A DNA stretch of 64,000 nt from Pseudopyrenochaeta lycopersici. Lineage: Eukaryota; Ascomycota; Dothideomycetes; Pleosporales; Pseudopyrenochaetaceae. The position numbers and the translations under genes were made by a program. The stretch covers positions 868,001 to 932,000 of the forward strand of contig NHZP01000022.1 in the NCBI GenBank assembly GCA_003313425.1, read 5' to 3'. Each line of letters starts with the position of its first letter. Position 1 is the stretch's first letter. The notes beneath the pieces were generated by a model. The model searched no databases, was not told the DNA's origin, and was given only the letters and a program-made list of their open reading frames with translations. Of this stretch, positions 48,198-59,214 are shown in pieces.

Positions 48198-48638
48198 TAG
48201 GGTAGCAAATGGGTATAGGTTAGGGTTGGGTTGGGTTTGATTACATAAGACCCGTACCCAACCCAGCTCTATACCCAATCTTTATACGCTAGTAATAGGT
48301 ATAGGTTGAGGTTACTGTGAATAGGTTGAGGTTAGGGTTAGGGTTATTAGCCTCGGGTACGTCTAGGTCTGACTAATCACGTCTTTTTTATATTAGGTCT
48401 AATACTAACTAATATATATCTAAAATAGCTAGTTATGCTACTAATTATAGTAAATTATTATGATTACTAAGCAACCCTAGTAGGTACCCGTAACCAAACC
48501 TAAACTTATACGTCCATAACCTTAGCCTTAACCCAACCTAGAGTCCGTGCGACCTAACCCTAAACCCAACCTACTTATCTATAACTCTATACCCAACCTA
48601 TACTTATAGCGGGTACTCGTAACCTATTTGCTACCCTA
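48198..48638. mobile_element. hAT-type MITE (441 bp)
   Basis: Terminal inverted repeats TAGGGTAGCAAATGGGTA and TAGGGTAGCAAATAGGTTA (right end in reverse complement), then G/T-rich words such as GGTTAGGGTTGGGTTGGG. Flanked by an 8-bp duplication AACTAAAC / AACCAAAC (48190-48197, 48639-48646) with one C/T difference. An 8-bp duplication plus TAGGG ends is the hAT signature. No coding capacity. Confidence 0.85.
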
Positions 48639-48705
48639 AACCAAACTTTAGTTACCTAGTTAAATAGAAGGGATACCTAAGCTTAGAGAGCACGTAGGAA
48701 CTAGA

Positions 48706-48927
48706 TGTTATAAGAGGCTACGAGTAGGGATTTTAACGCTTAACTAATAGCTTAATTATTATACTATGTATAATCTTAAGTGTAATATAAGACGTTACGT
48801 AAAGAAGAGAAGAGAATAGAAACTTAGGTGCAGAAGAATACTTAGGGGCTAGGCCTGTGCTTAAGCTTAGGCCTTAATAAGGCTAGCTAATTTAGGTGTT
48901 ACAGGAACTATAGTAGTTACTATAATA
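48706..48927 (-). repeat. 3' LTR of chromovirus F (222 bp)
   Basis: Plus strand TGTTATAAGAGGCTACG, ending GTTACTATAATA where the solo LTR at 39008 has GTTACCGTGACA; the four changes are all RIP type. Confidence 0.88.
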
Positions 48928-48979
48928 GTACCCTCCTCTTACTCTTAAGCTCCTGTAAAGGGTGTTTATAGAGTAGTGT

Positions 48980-51900
48980 TATTACTAGTGTTAGGTTTAT
49001 ATCTTTACGTAGTAAGGACTTTACTCTTACTCTTACACAGTTTTAGGTAGCTTTAAGATGTTAGGGTACCTCTTATAAAAATTAGTTATAACTTAATTAT
49101 TTTTTAAGTCTGTAGTAGGTTTCTAACTTATCTTATTATAGCCTGTCTACTTTACTAGATATTTATATTAGTTGCGTTATCTATTAAGATATAGGTCCTC
49201 TATACTTTTAATAAAGTACTCCTCTTTCTTATTTACTATTACTAGTCTAGGTAGTATTACTTATTAACTAAGTAAGTAGTCTAACTTAGCTATAGCTAGT
49301 TAGAGAAGAGAGACGTAGAAAACTAGGTGTATCTTTATAGATTCGGGCAGTTTAAGTCTATACGCGTAAGAGGAGATCTTCTTAGCTACGCAGTAGGGGC
49401 TAAGATTCTTCTAGTCTAGCTTCTTTAAGGCTTATTAAGTGTAGATATTTTAAGTATTAAGCTAGACTTTGTCGCCTACTTCGTACGCAGGTGCTAGGAG
49501 GCGTTTCTTGTTTACGTGTTCCTATTAACAGGCTTAAGCCTATATTATTTCTTTGCGGATAGACTCTGTTATATTACGCATCTTCTTAATTATCTAGTTA
49601 GCTTCTTAGGCCTGTAGAGCCTAGTATAGGGCTCTCCTTATATTTAAGAGTAGTTTAAAACCTATTTATAGGTTCTAGCTAAAGCAGGCTATTATTAGGG
49701 ATAACCTAGTTAATTCTAAGACTATATTATTAGCTTTAAATTAGGCGATAGGTAAGTAGCTAACCTAGTTAGTTTGCTAATAGTTTGTATACGCGCGTAG
49801 GACCTGCTCTATTACTAAATTTATAATCTTAGTCTAGCTGTTAGTTTTAGGGTAGTAGCTAGTTAAATAGTGTTAGTTAATTTTTAATTATTTACAGAGT
49901 TTATTAAAGAAAGCAGAGATAAACTGTCTACTATAGTTAGAGATAATTATATTTAGAAGGCTGTAATATACCTACACGTAGTAAATAAATAGCTAGGCAA
50001 CGTCTAGAGCTTCTATCTTAGCACAGGGGAATAGGTAGCAGTATTTAGATAGCTAATTAACTACTACTATAATATTAGTATATCCTTTAGATTTAGGGAG
50101 GTTAGTTATAAAGTTAACTAATATATCTTACTATTATCTTTTAGGTACTAGTAGAGGCTTAAGTAGGCTGTAATACTTCTTATAAGAGGCTTTTAATTAT
50201 TAGTAGGTATAGTAGTAGGTAATATAATAGTAGATTATCTAGAATATATTTAGCTAGTAGTATTCTCTTTAGAGGATTTCTAACGTCTTTCTTTATCCTA
50301 GGTAGCTGCCTGCAGGGGAGTTATATGCTGCGCGTAAGAGCTTAATAATAAGTTTATTATGTGTAGGGATTACTAGTTATCCCTAGTAGTACAGGCGCTA
50401 ATTTTGTTCTTTATATTCTAAGAGTAAGACTTTCTTAGATCGCTAAGTATTAATCTTTAATAGGGCTAAGATTTCCTATAAAAATAGGTCTAAGTTATAT
50501 TCTACGTTAATAATCTCTTAGATAGAGTGTTTAGTTTCTAATAAAGAAAGATTATAGGCACTAAAAAGTACTTTACATATTAGATGTTTAAACAGATCTA
50601 GTTATAGCAGTGTCTGTTTATAAGCGTTATATACCTCTTCCTAGGTAGGCTAGTCTTAGGAGCGTTATATTAGTGCGTTATGTTTTTCTCTTAGGTTACC
50701 TAGTTAATACGTAATTATAAAGTTAAAATAGGATAAGTACTCTAACTAGCAGGCTTATTAGTAGCTTAGTTATTTTATAGTCGCGAAATACTGCAGGCTC
50801 TTATAATTACTTAATATATTATTTAAGAAGTAGGCTCTCTCTAGTTCTAGTCTCTAGTGTTTAAAGCAGCGTATAATTATAAGTAATTCTTTATTATATA
50901 TTTTTTAATTACTCTTAGTAGGGTTTATTCTCTTTAAGTAATACGTAATAAGCTAGAGGACCCCTCCCTTATCCTTCTAGGATAAGACTCCTTCTGTCAC
51001 GTAGTCTAAGGCGTTAGCCTTAATAACTATAGGCAGGTTAGAGTTAAAGTAACAGAGAATTAGAGCAGTTATAAAGGCTTATTTTAAATTATTAAATACT
51101 TTATAGTAAGCGTTAGTAAAGGAGAACTTAGTATCCTTCTTTATTAGGTATACTAGAGGTGTAACTATATATAAGAAGTTATTAATAAACTTCTAGTAGA
51201 AGTTAGCGAACCCTAAGAAAGCGCGTACGTCTTTTACGTTCCTTAGGTATTTCTAGTCTTAGATAGCTTAAACCTTTCTAAGGTCTATCTTTACTCTGCT
51301 TATAGTAATTACGTAGCCTAGGTATGTAACCTTAGATTAGTAGAACTCGCACTTATTAATATTAAGTTATAATCTAGCTTCTTATAAGGCTCTAAGGACA
51401 GATTAGACATATTCTTAGTACTCCTACAGGTTCTTACTATAGATTAAGATATTATTAAGGTAGGTAGTATAGAAAATGTCTAGGTATAGACGTAGAACGT
51501 TATTTATAAAGTATTAGAACGTGCTTAGCGCGTTAGCTAAGCTAAAGGGTATAATAAGGTACTTAAATATACTATATCTTATACAGAAAGCAGTTAGCTA
51601 TTTACCTCCTTCTATAATATAGAGGCAGTTAAAGGCAGTAATAATATTAAGCTTTATATAGTACTTAGATTTATTAAGTTAGTTTAGGGTTTCCTAGATT
51701 AGTAGTATTAGGTACTAGTTCTTAATAGTAATAGTATTAAGGCCTTAGTAGTCTATATAGAATTAAAGGCCTCCTCCTAGTTTCTTAATAAAGATAATAG
51801 GTAAAGTAATAGGAGATAAGCTAGCTTAGATAAAGCCTTTTAAAAGGTTATCTTTAAAGTATTTACGTAATATAAGTAGCTTATTCTAGGATATGCTATA

Positions 51901-53990
51901 TAGTAGCCTAAGGTTAGGTTATTTACCTTCCTTAAAGTTAATCTTATAATTATATAGCTATCTTTTAGGTAGCTAATCTAACTCTTATTACGAAAAGACT
52001 ATAAGCAGATTATAATATTTAGCGGGTACCTTAGTAGCTAGGTTAGTATAAGTCTTAGGAGTAAAGGCTTTATTAATATTAGTAATTAATACTATAAATA
52101 TTTTATAGTCTTACTTCTTAGCTAGGCAAATAAGTAGTTTAGCTCTAATATAGTATATGTCTAGGTTAGGTTAAGATAAGAGGTTAGGTTCTTCTTCTCT
52201 GTTAGGTCTTAAAGCAGGAGTCTCTAGAGACTCTTCTACAGGTTCTTTTAGTTAGTAATTTATCTTAAGTAACTAGTAGTCGTGTTAGTATTAGATAGTT
52301 AGGTTTAGGCGAGTAGGCCTAGGGCGACTAGTATAGACTAGTATACTAGCTAAGGCTTTAGTCTTTAGTAGGTTTATGTTATAGTTCTTGCGTAGGCAGC
52401 GTTTAGTGCACTGTTAAGCGTTAAACTTTAGCTGTTTATACTTATAATCTACGCTAATCTTATACTTATATATCTAAGGTTAGCTAAAGATTATATTATA
52501 ATAGCCTGTGTTTATAACGTACAAGTGCAGGTTCTCTGTATAGTTTCTATAGCAGAGAGTTAGGTTAATAGTATAAGAGACTTCTCTACTATTAAGTACA
52601 GTTCTAGTAAATCTAGTTAGGTATATAACATAAAGCAGCAGTATTTAATTTAGTTTTAGGTTACGCGCAAGATCTCTATAGATATAACTAATACTAGTTA
52701 CTCTAGTATTAATAAGGGCTTTTAGGTTACTCTTTATAGGGCCTTATTAGATTAAGTAAGGTATAGTTATACTATATTTCTATAAGTCTTAATAGGGCGT
52801 AGCTTAGAGTTTAGCAGAGATTTAGTAAGTAAGTAGTCTTAGAAAGTAACTTATTCTTAGGATAAAGCTTTTCCTTTATAAGAGTAGGAATAAGCTGCTT
52901 TACGTCTGCGAGATTATCTTAAGCTACTAGTTAAAGTTAAAAATCTATAACTCTAAGAGCTTTTTAGTAACTATAAATAATAACTATTTATATATAGTTA
53001 GGGTAAGAGAATAGAGTAGTAATAGGAGATATAATCTTTAGAGTCGCATTTAAAACAGCGTTCTTCCTTAATCTATTTTTAACGCTCTATAGAACTAATA
53101 AGTGTATAGTTAGTAATATTAATCTCTATTTCTATTAGATACTAGCGTTATTTAGGTTAAGATAGTAAGTAATATAAATTATTATTATATAACGCGATTA
53201 GGTTTATATAAATATTTAAGGACTAAGAAATTAGTACGCTAACTATAACTCTTCTTAAATTATTAAAGAGAGAGTAGTAGAGTTAGCTAATCTAGGCTCC
53301 TTTATTTAGGTTAGTATTAGCTACTAGCCTTCTAAAATCTATAAAGTAAGATAGAAAGTTCTTCTTTCTTTATTTTAAGTTATTTAATTAGCTTTATATA
53401 GTAAGTTCTTAGTTTAGATCTCTATAAGTAGTATTAAGGAATTTAATAAGTTAATCTATAGTTATAATATCTTTATTTATAAGAGGGTCTACTAGTATAG
53501 TAAAGTTACGCTTAAGATAAGAGTATACGTAGATTAGGTAGGCTTCTTTATTTATAAATTTATTAGCGTTTCTTTTTAACTTATATTATAGTTTTATTAA
53601 GAAGAGTAGGAGGTCCTTTTTCCTTTTACTAAATATAGGTAAGTTAGGGAGTTATTCTAATTTTAGCCTAATTATAGAGGGTTTAGAAAGGGAGGTTTAG
53701 GTTATAAGTAGGGTAAGAGTTATAAGAGAGAATCTATTACTAAATAATATCTCTTTATTACTTAGTTAGCTTTTAGCTTTAGTTATTATAATAGCTAAGG
53801 TAGTAGTAGACTTTATCTTAATTACTTTAAGTTCTTAATATAGAGTTACTATCTTTTTATAATAGTAGGCTTCCTGCTTAGATAGAGAGGCCTATAAGGC
53901 TTTATTTCTAGCTTTTAATACTTTACTACTAACCTTTAGTTCTTATAGCTATTGTAAGATAAGCTAAAATAGATCTATATTTTCTTAAGA
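48980..53990 (-). pseudogene. Chromovirus F gag-pol remnant
   Basis: Minus strand, right to left: gag about 53.0-54.0 kb, protease near 52.5 kb, RT about 51.3-52.0 kb (FIKKLGGGL, then YQGLNTITIKNQY near 51.72 kb), RNase H about 50.7-51.1 kb, integrase about 49.4-50.3 kb, and a chromodomain about 49.07-49.25 kb (YKYLVKQTGYNKIS) followed by FYKRYPN. TAA/TAG stops replace Gln and Trp sites. The GGGLRFCVDYRGLN-type RT places it in a different chromovirus clade from A/C/E. Confidence 0.8.
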
Positions 53991-54015
53991 GGCTATAGTA
54001 AATAACGTAACGTAA

Positions 54016-54614
54016 TATTATAAGAGGCTATAAGTAGGGATTTTAACGCTTAACTAATAGCTTAATTATTATACTACTGTGCCGTTGCACAGGGTACCTG
54101 GGCAATCAGGTGATGATGGGTTTCCTTTGTCAGCGAAATTTAGTGATAAAACTTGGAGATGCGAGAGATCTCAACATTATGCACCAAAACCTCATGCACC
54201 ACACTCCACGAGAATTCACTTCAAAAACTGAGATTTTGCAAAGTAGCTAGTGCATTAGCTACGTTAATTCATGAGATTTCAGACCATTTTATTTATTACT
54301 TTTAATCAGGCTCCATACTTACCTTCGTTTCTGGCAGACTGCACAGGCAGAGCTGCTCCTGTTATTCACGCACGTTTGGATTCCATCGTTACCTCTCATT
54401 CACAACACCAGAACTGCGGGATTGTGCCGAACCACCTTGTTAACTCCACACTACGTATAATCTTAGGTGTAATATAAAATATTACGTAAAGAAGAGAAGA
54501 GAATAGAAACTTAGGTGCAGAAGAATACTCAGGGGCTAGGCCTGTGCTCGAGCTCAGGCCTCGACAGGGCTAGCCAATTCAGGTGTTACGGGAACTACAG
54601 TAGTTACCGTGACA
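54016..54614 (-). repeat. 5' LTR of chromovirus F, split by SL3
   Basis: LTR parts are 54016-54077 and 54451-54614. Removing SL3 copy 2 (with one CTAC) gives the 222-bp LTR. The outer end (plus-strand GTTACCGTGACA at 54603-54614) is clean. Confidence 0.9.
54078..54450 (+). mobile_element. Solo-LTR-like repeat, family SL3, copy 2 (373 bp)
   Basis: Starts TGTGCCGTTGCACAGGG, ends TTGTTAACTCCACA; flanked by CTAC (54074-54077, 54451-54454). The intact target is visible in the solo LTR at 39008-39229. Clean of RIP. Confidence 0.9.
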
Positions 54615-54734
54615 CTAGAGCAATATCTAAGAAACTGCTAATAAAAAAATTAGAGAATACTAGAAAAGAGAAGAATCTAGATAAAAGAATAATACACCTT
54701 AAAAAAACTAAGAACTAGAGGGAACTGCTAGATC

Positions 54735-55300
54735 TACTACTAACAGCCTATTACTAATTAAGGCCTCCTAGTACTTAAGGGGGAAGCCCTTAAACGTACC
54801 CTAGGTGCTAGGTAATAAACTAAACCTAAGAGCGTTAGAAGCGCTTTTAGGTAACAAGGCCTCTGCTACTTTTTACCTCTTAATATCCTGCTCTTCTATA
54901 GCTATTACCTCCTTTGCACGTTAATTAATTAAATCTATTTATTATTATAACTACTCCTTATAAGCTTAAGCAACGCGCAGCTCTTCTAGAGCCTTTTTAT
55001 ACGCCTTTATTATAACTTCTTACGTATTTCTAGATTATTTTAGTTACTCTTAAAGCTTTATCTTTTAATTAACTAGTTATTTAAACTTAGACTCTGTAAC
55101 TTGCACGTTATAACGTTACCCTTAATAAAGGTACTTACTATATTTTCCTAAGTAAACGTAGACCTTACACACCTAGCTATACTTTACATACGTTATATAC
55201 TTCTAAACTATAGCTTCCCTAAAGGAGTTAATAAAATTATAGAGGCGTTAATAATAAATAGTACTAGATACCTATAGATGTTTAAGCATAATAAGACATA
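54735..55300 (-). pseudogene. Antisense ORF of chromovirus E (coiled-coil-like)
   Basis: Minus strand, between the chromodomain remnant and the 3' LTR. Read from about 55.2 kb downwards: YKKALEELRVAQAYKEQLQQ, then VIAIEEQDIKRQKVAEALLP and SASNALRFSLLPS. Stops TAA/TAG only in the part read (Gln). Same position and same type of sequence as the antisense frames in A and C. Confidence 0.55.
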
Positions 55301-55373
55301 GTAAGGTAAAAGTAAGAAACGCCTGCGTTATATAATAAGCACTAAGAACAGCGCTAGGACAGGAGGGGGATAG

Positions 55374-55761
55374 TATTATAATCCTGCTAAGACTCTACCC
55401 TAGCGGCCCTAGCTAGACTACGTAGGCATTAGCCCAACAACTAAGATTACGTAACATACTTAGTTAATTAGTCTAATTAATAGTACTAAGCACACTAAGC
55501 ACACTAAGTAACCTGCATAACCTCTATATATATAGATTACTATAATAAACTCTTATAGATTAGTATGTTTAACTTAATATTATACTCTATAGTATAGTAA
55601 TAGTAATACTAATTATTCTTAACTCTTAGTACTCTTTATAGAAGGGCCCTCTTACTATCTTAGTATTAAACCCCCTTCTGTATAGTCCCTTACTCTATCT
55701 AAGAGAACTAACCTTGCAGTCTTATTAATTATCCTTACTAATAGTCTTTAAGATCTTTACA
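55374..55761 (+). repeat. 3' LTR of chromovirus E (388 bp)
   Basis: Preceded by the polypurine tract GGAGGGGGATAG; starts TATTATAATCCTGC, ends AAGATCTTTACA. Aligns over its whole length with 41668-42055. Confidence 0.9.
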
Positions 55762-56455
55762 TTAACAGGGACTAGCTCTATTAAAGCTATATCCTTATTA
55801 TCTTACTATAATAAATTAAGACTTCCTATAATATAAGCAGAAGCTAACTTAGTGTTAGAATAAGAATAAGAAGAATAAGAACAAGAACAAGATAATAGAA
55901 AACAGAAAACGAGAATAACCGTAAACAATTAAGAAATAATTCAGAATTAGTACAGTATTAGATTTCAGTTAATTATTAGCTTTAGCAAGGAACTGCCTAG
56001 TAGTTACAGTCTCCTTATTTAGTTATACTAAAGGGCTGCAGCAGCCTATTTAGGATTCAGCCTTTAGTTATCCTTATAGCTAAATTAACGCTAAATTCGC
56101 TGTTATTTAGATTAGATCTTACACCTACTATTAAGGTTATTAAAAAACACGCTATAGATACTAGCAAAGTACTTATACCTATAGGGCTAGCGAGGAAAGA
56201 CTTTCTATTTATAGAAAAAGACGTTACTAAGTTCCTAGATAACTTTAATTACTAAGCAGATAATAGTAGCTATAATAACTATTAAAAGATAAGAATCTTT
56301 CTAGATTTCTATAAAACTATAGCACTAGCATGCAACCTCCTAATAATTTAATCCCGCTACTAGACTATTAAATTAGGCTCTCTGCGCGTATTTTAGTCTA
56401 TTTCTTAAAGAATTTGGCGTTATAGTGGCATAGTTATAATACTGCAAAGTTAAGG
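55762..56455 (+). pseudogene. Retroelement gag-like fragment
   Basis: A plus-strand frame at about 56130-56420 reads DFLFIEKDVTKFLDNFNY and NNYQKIRIFLDFYKTIALA. It resembles the N-terminal capsid part of LTR-retroelement gag proteins (F-x-G-x-D-V-x-x-F-L-x-x-F). Stops TAA/TAG. No LTR or boundary recognised; the stretch 55762-56100 has no frame I can name. Confidence 0.4.
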
Positions 56456-56559
56456 TGTTAATGTTGGGGGGGAATGCGTCGCACTAACGCGGAAGAAACT
56501 TTGTTACTAGTACTGTATCGGTCCAGAAGAGACACACGCGTTTCAACGTCTCTCCTCGT

Positions 56560-57060
56560 CACTGAAGAAGCTGCACAGGGAGAAATTGCAAGAGGAATAG
56601 AAAACAGAATGGGAAGCCTTAGACAAAGGTAAACACCTTCGTGGAATAGACAACAGACTCCTATCTGAGCGCACGCAGAAGCTCTACGGTTCTCGGCAGA
56701 GAAACTGAGCATATCTACTAACATAACTTAGGACTAGATACTTATGGCTAGCCGCACATGCCTAAATCTTCTGCTTTAGTAAGGAAGATAAATGCGAATG
56801 TAGAGTAAGAGAAACGGTAGTACATGTGTTAGTAGACTGCCTGAAACTAAAAGAAATTAGGCAGCACCTCTAGAGTAAGATAGGAGAGGCATTTAATAGT
56901 ACTGCAGAAATGCTAGGAGGGAAACTGCAAGGACGAGGGAAAGGTTAGATAAGTAAGAACAGCATCCTAGACGCAGTACTAGATTTCGCAGAAGCGTCTA
57001 GAAGATTTATATTAAGGGCTCTAGGGCGGCCCTAGAATAGGGGTTGTAGGTAAGGTAACT
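56560..57060 (+). pseudogene. 3' end of a Tad-like LINE (non-LTR retrotransposon)
   Basis: GKHLRGIDNRLLSERTQKLY at about 56634, AYLLT and LRTRYLWLAAHA follow, then a zinc-binding tail CECRVRETVVHVLVDCLKL (about 56795) with C-x-C...H...C spacing, and ILDAVLDFAEASRRF at about 56960. This is the typical C-terminal end of Tad1-like elements. Strongly 5'-truncated. Part of it (56460-56740) is nearly free of RIP. Confidence 0.75.
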
Positions 57061-57186
57061 ATTACAGGCTATAACAAGGCTAAAATGTTGTGCATGTAGT
57101 AGATTACTGTAAAATAGCTGTAAAATGATAGACTATAGTAGTGGTAGCCTGCATATCCTAAGGGAGAGGTCAGGGTAAATGAAACA

Positions 57187-57285
57187 AGAAGAAGAAGAAG
57201 AAGAAGAAGAAGAAGAAGAAGAAGAAGAAGAAGAAGAAGAAGAAGAAGAAGAAGAAGAAGAAGAAGAAGAAGAAGAAGAAGAAGA
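57187..57285 (+). repeat. (GAA)n microsatellite, about 33 units
   Basis: Uninterrupted GAA/AAG repeat of about 99 bp, 250 bp upstream of the P450 start. Purine on one strand only, so triplex formation is possible. May be the remains of a LINE tail, since it follows the LINE 3' end by about 125 bp. The all-Glu, all-Ser and all-Leu ORFs here are artefacts. Confidence 0.95.
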
Positions 57286-57335
57286 TTGTACTGCGTTAAT
57301 TCCAAAAATTGAAATACTCGCTGTTGTCGTGTTTC

Positions 57336-57418
57336 GGGTCACGCGGAGGGTTCGCGCGGAGGGTTCGCGAGGAGGGTCGCGCGGAGGGTCGCGCGGAGGG
57401 TCGTACGGAGGGTCGGAA
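57336..57418 (+). repeat. 12-13-bp GC-rich minisatellite, about 7 units
   Basis: Units of the type GGGTCGCGCGGA with variants (GGGTTCGCGAGGA, GGGTCGTACGGA). Lies between the GAA tract and the P450 start, about 120 bp before the ATG. Confidence 0.9.
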
Positions 57419-57534
57419 TGATATTTGGGCTGACCACGGAGGTATTAGCACCGAACTTTGTGCATATGCTTGACTTTCCACCTCCTTTGGCTTCTCTGTT
57501 ATCCCACATACTGACACCGTGATCACTTACGGCT

Positions 57535-59214
57535 ATGGACTTTTCGCTCTCTAAGATTTGTCTCTATATATTCTTTCCGGCACGTGCGATTCTTGACTAT
57601 TCATCGAGCTTTCGACTAACCTATCACTTTAGTTAGGCCTGTCATGCGTAGTCATCTGCATACATCGACTACTACTTCACCCTTTAGCTCAATATCCTGG
57701 CCCTAAGTTGGCTGCTGTGTCAGAGGTTAGTTCTGCTCTTTTGGCAAAGAATAACTTACAGATCATGGTTAGTTGTGGTATATCCGGAATTGGACTTCTG
57801 GTCGTTGGCCATTCATTATAGAAGAAACGCATCGTAAATATGGTAAGCTGAAACATAGCTCAGAGGTATGGCAATGTAGTCTCTAATAGTTGATCTTGAT
57901 AGGTGATGTTGTTCGAATAGCACCAAATGAGCTATCCTTTGCCACTGTACAGGCTTATCGGGACATATATGGACATGCATCGAAAGGAAAAAAGCCATTT
58001 TTGAAAAACGAATGGTATCACACCGCAGGTGATCACCCGGGGATCGTGTCTGTCACCAATCCCGCCCAGCATTCGAGGCAGAGGAAGTATCTTTCGCATG
58101 CCTTTAGCGCCAAGTCATTGCGTGACCAGGAGTTCGTCGTTCATCAATATGTGGACCTTTTCATCCAGCAAATTGGACGTATCGGAAGGGCTGGAAGTCA
58201 AGGAATTAATCTTGAAGAAGCATTCAACTGGTTAACATTTGATGTCATTGGTACGATTCCCAGGCAACGACACGAAATCAACAGAAGTTAATCTCTCTAG
58301 GTGATCTGGCATTTGGAGAATCCTTTGATGCAGTGGTCGAGGGACGGACCCACTTTTGGGTCTCTTTGATCATCCACGCCACCTGGTTCATGATGCTGGG
58401 CAACCTTCGCTTCCGTCTTCCAATTATTACTATTTTTCTTCCTTTCTTCGCGCCAAAAGGAGCAGCGTCTATGTTCCATAAACATATGACGCTAACTCAG
58501 GAGAAAATGTTGAAACGACTCCACTTTGACGAATCCAAAAATCGCGCCGATTTCTTCTCCCATTTGCTTCGTAAAGGCGGCAGCGATGTTCCAGAACCAG
58601 AGCTACGACAACAAGCCCTTACCTTGATTGTCGCTGGATCCGAGACCACTGCGACATGCTTGACCGGTCTTGCATATTTCCTTATGAAGAACAATGAATG
58701 TCTCAACAGACTCACTCAAGAGGTCCGCACTCGGTTCCAATCTAGCGAAGAGATTACCGGCGATTCTACGGCAGACCTCGCGTATCTGCATGCTGTCATC
58801 GAAGAGGGATTGCGAATGTTCCCCCCCGCTCCTTTTGGTTTGCCCCGAACGTGTCCTGGTGCTGTAATTGATGGCCATCCTGTACCATCTGGGACGACGG
58901 TGAGCGTTGATCATTGGACGACGAAGCATGATCCACGTTACTGGGATGATCCTTACTCCTTTAAACCTGAACGCTGGCTTGACGATGACTCCCAAGATAT
59001 AAAGGAGGCTAGCCAACCATTTTCTCTTGGCCCTCGCGCCTGTTTAGGCGTCAACTTGGCTTACCTTGAGATGAGAATCATCTTAGCCAAAATGGTCTTC
59101 ACTTACGACTGGGAGTTGGTTAATACAGATTTCGACTTTCTTCAGGAAGCGAAACTTTATGTGTTGTGGAAGAAGCCAGCTGTGATGGTTAGGTTCCATC
59201 TTTGTGAAGGTTAA
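57535..59214 (+). CDS. Cytochrome P450 monooxygenase (489 aa, five exons)
   Basis: Model: exons 57535-57583, 57637-57725, 57773-57842, 57903-58250 and 58301-59214; four introns of 53, 47, 60 and 50 bp, all GT-AG. The CTAAC-like branch site of intron 1 is clear. The exons sum to 1,470 nt, exactly in frame. N-terminal hydrophobic anchor (residues about 5-28), then [10 protein letters not shown] (PGP at 37-39), [16 protein letters not shown]-helix AGSETT (297-302), E-x-x-R (354-357), PERW (408-411) and haem loop [10 protein letters not shown] (426-435) with Cys433 as iron ligand. Typical of ER-bound fungal P450s using a P450 reductase; similar to benzoate-4-hydroxylase/isotrichodermin-hydroxylase-like families. 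Substrate unknown. No damage: looks functional. Exon 1 is the least certain part. Confidence 0.9.

Larger units (their letters stand above)
43350..48705 (+). pseudogene. Chromovirus E pol remnant
   Basis: Protease near 44.7 kb, RT 45.35-45.9 kb (catalytic remnant YFNNILIYS near 45813), RNase H to 46.9 kb, integrase 46.95-48.1 kb, and the start of a chromodomain at about 48.13 kb. Broken by SL1 at 46126, the MITE at 48198 and element F at 48706, which cuts the chromodomain. Frame held between insertions; stops TAA/TAG. Collinear with A segment by segment. Confidence 0.82.
48706..54614 (-). mobile_element. Complete Ty3/gypsy chromovirus F, minus strand (5,909 bp including an insertion)
   Basis: Two 222-bp LTRs (48706-48927; 54016-54614 split by SL3 copy 2) and perfect duplication CTAGA (48701-48705, 54615-54619), inserted in the chromodomain region of E. 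Minus-strand polypurine tract AAGAGGAGGGTAC at 48928-48940. Distinct from the A/C/E family in LTR and RT. Left LTR heavily RIP-mutated, right LTR partly clean. Confidence 0.92.
41668..55761 (+). mobile_element. Ty3/gypsy chromovirus copy E, complete but split
   Basis: Two 388-bp LTRs (41668-42055 and 55374-55761) in direct orientation with gag, pol, chromodomain and an antisense ORF between. Nested: solo LTR 42820-43211, SL1 46126-46424, hAT-type MITE 48198-48638, chromovirus F 48706-54614. Internal sequence is close to A and C. Left flank ends CGACG and right flank starts TTAAC, so no target duplication is visible. The left flank is clean unique DNA, the right flank RIP-mutated repeat. Confidence 0.87.

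Noticed and set aside
48200..48640. Telomere or interstitial telomere array (TTAGGG-like words).
   Set aside because: Units are irregular and lie between inverted ends with an 8-bp duplication; it is a MITE.
57069..57421. Poly-Leu, poly-Ser and poly-Glu ORFs.
   Set aside because: Translation of the GAA microsatellite.
58249..58300. Two separate P450 genes because two ORFs are in different frames.
   Set aside because: A 50-bp GT-AG intron joins them in phase, and motif order across the junction is that of one P450.
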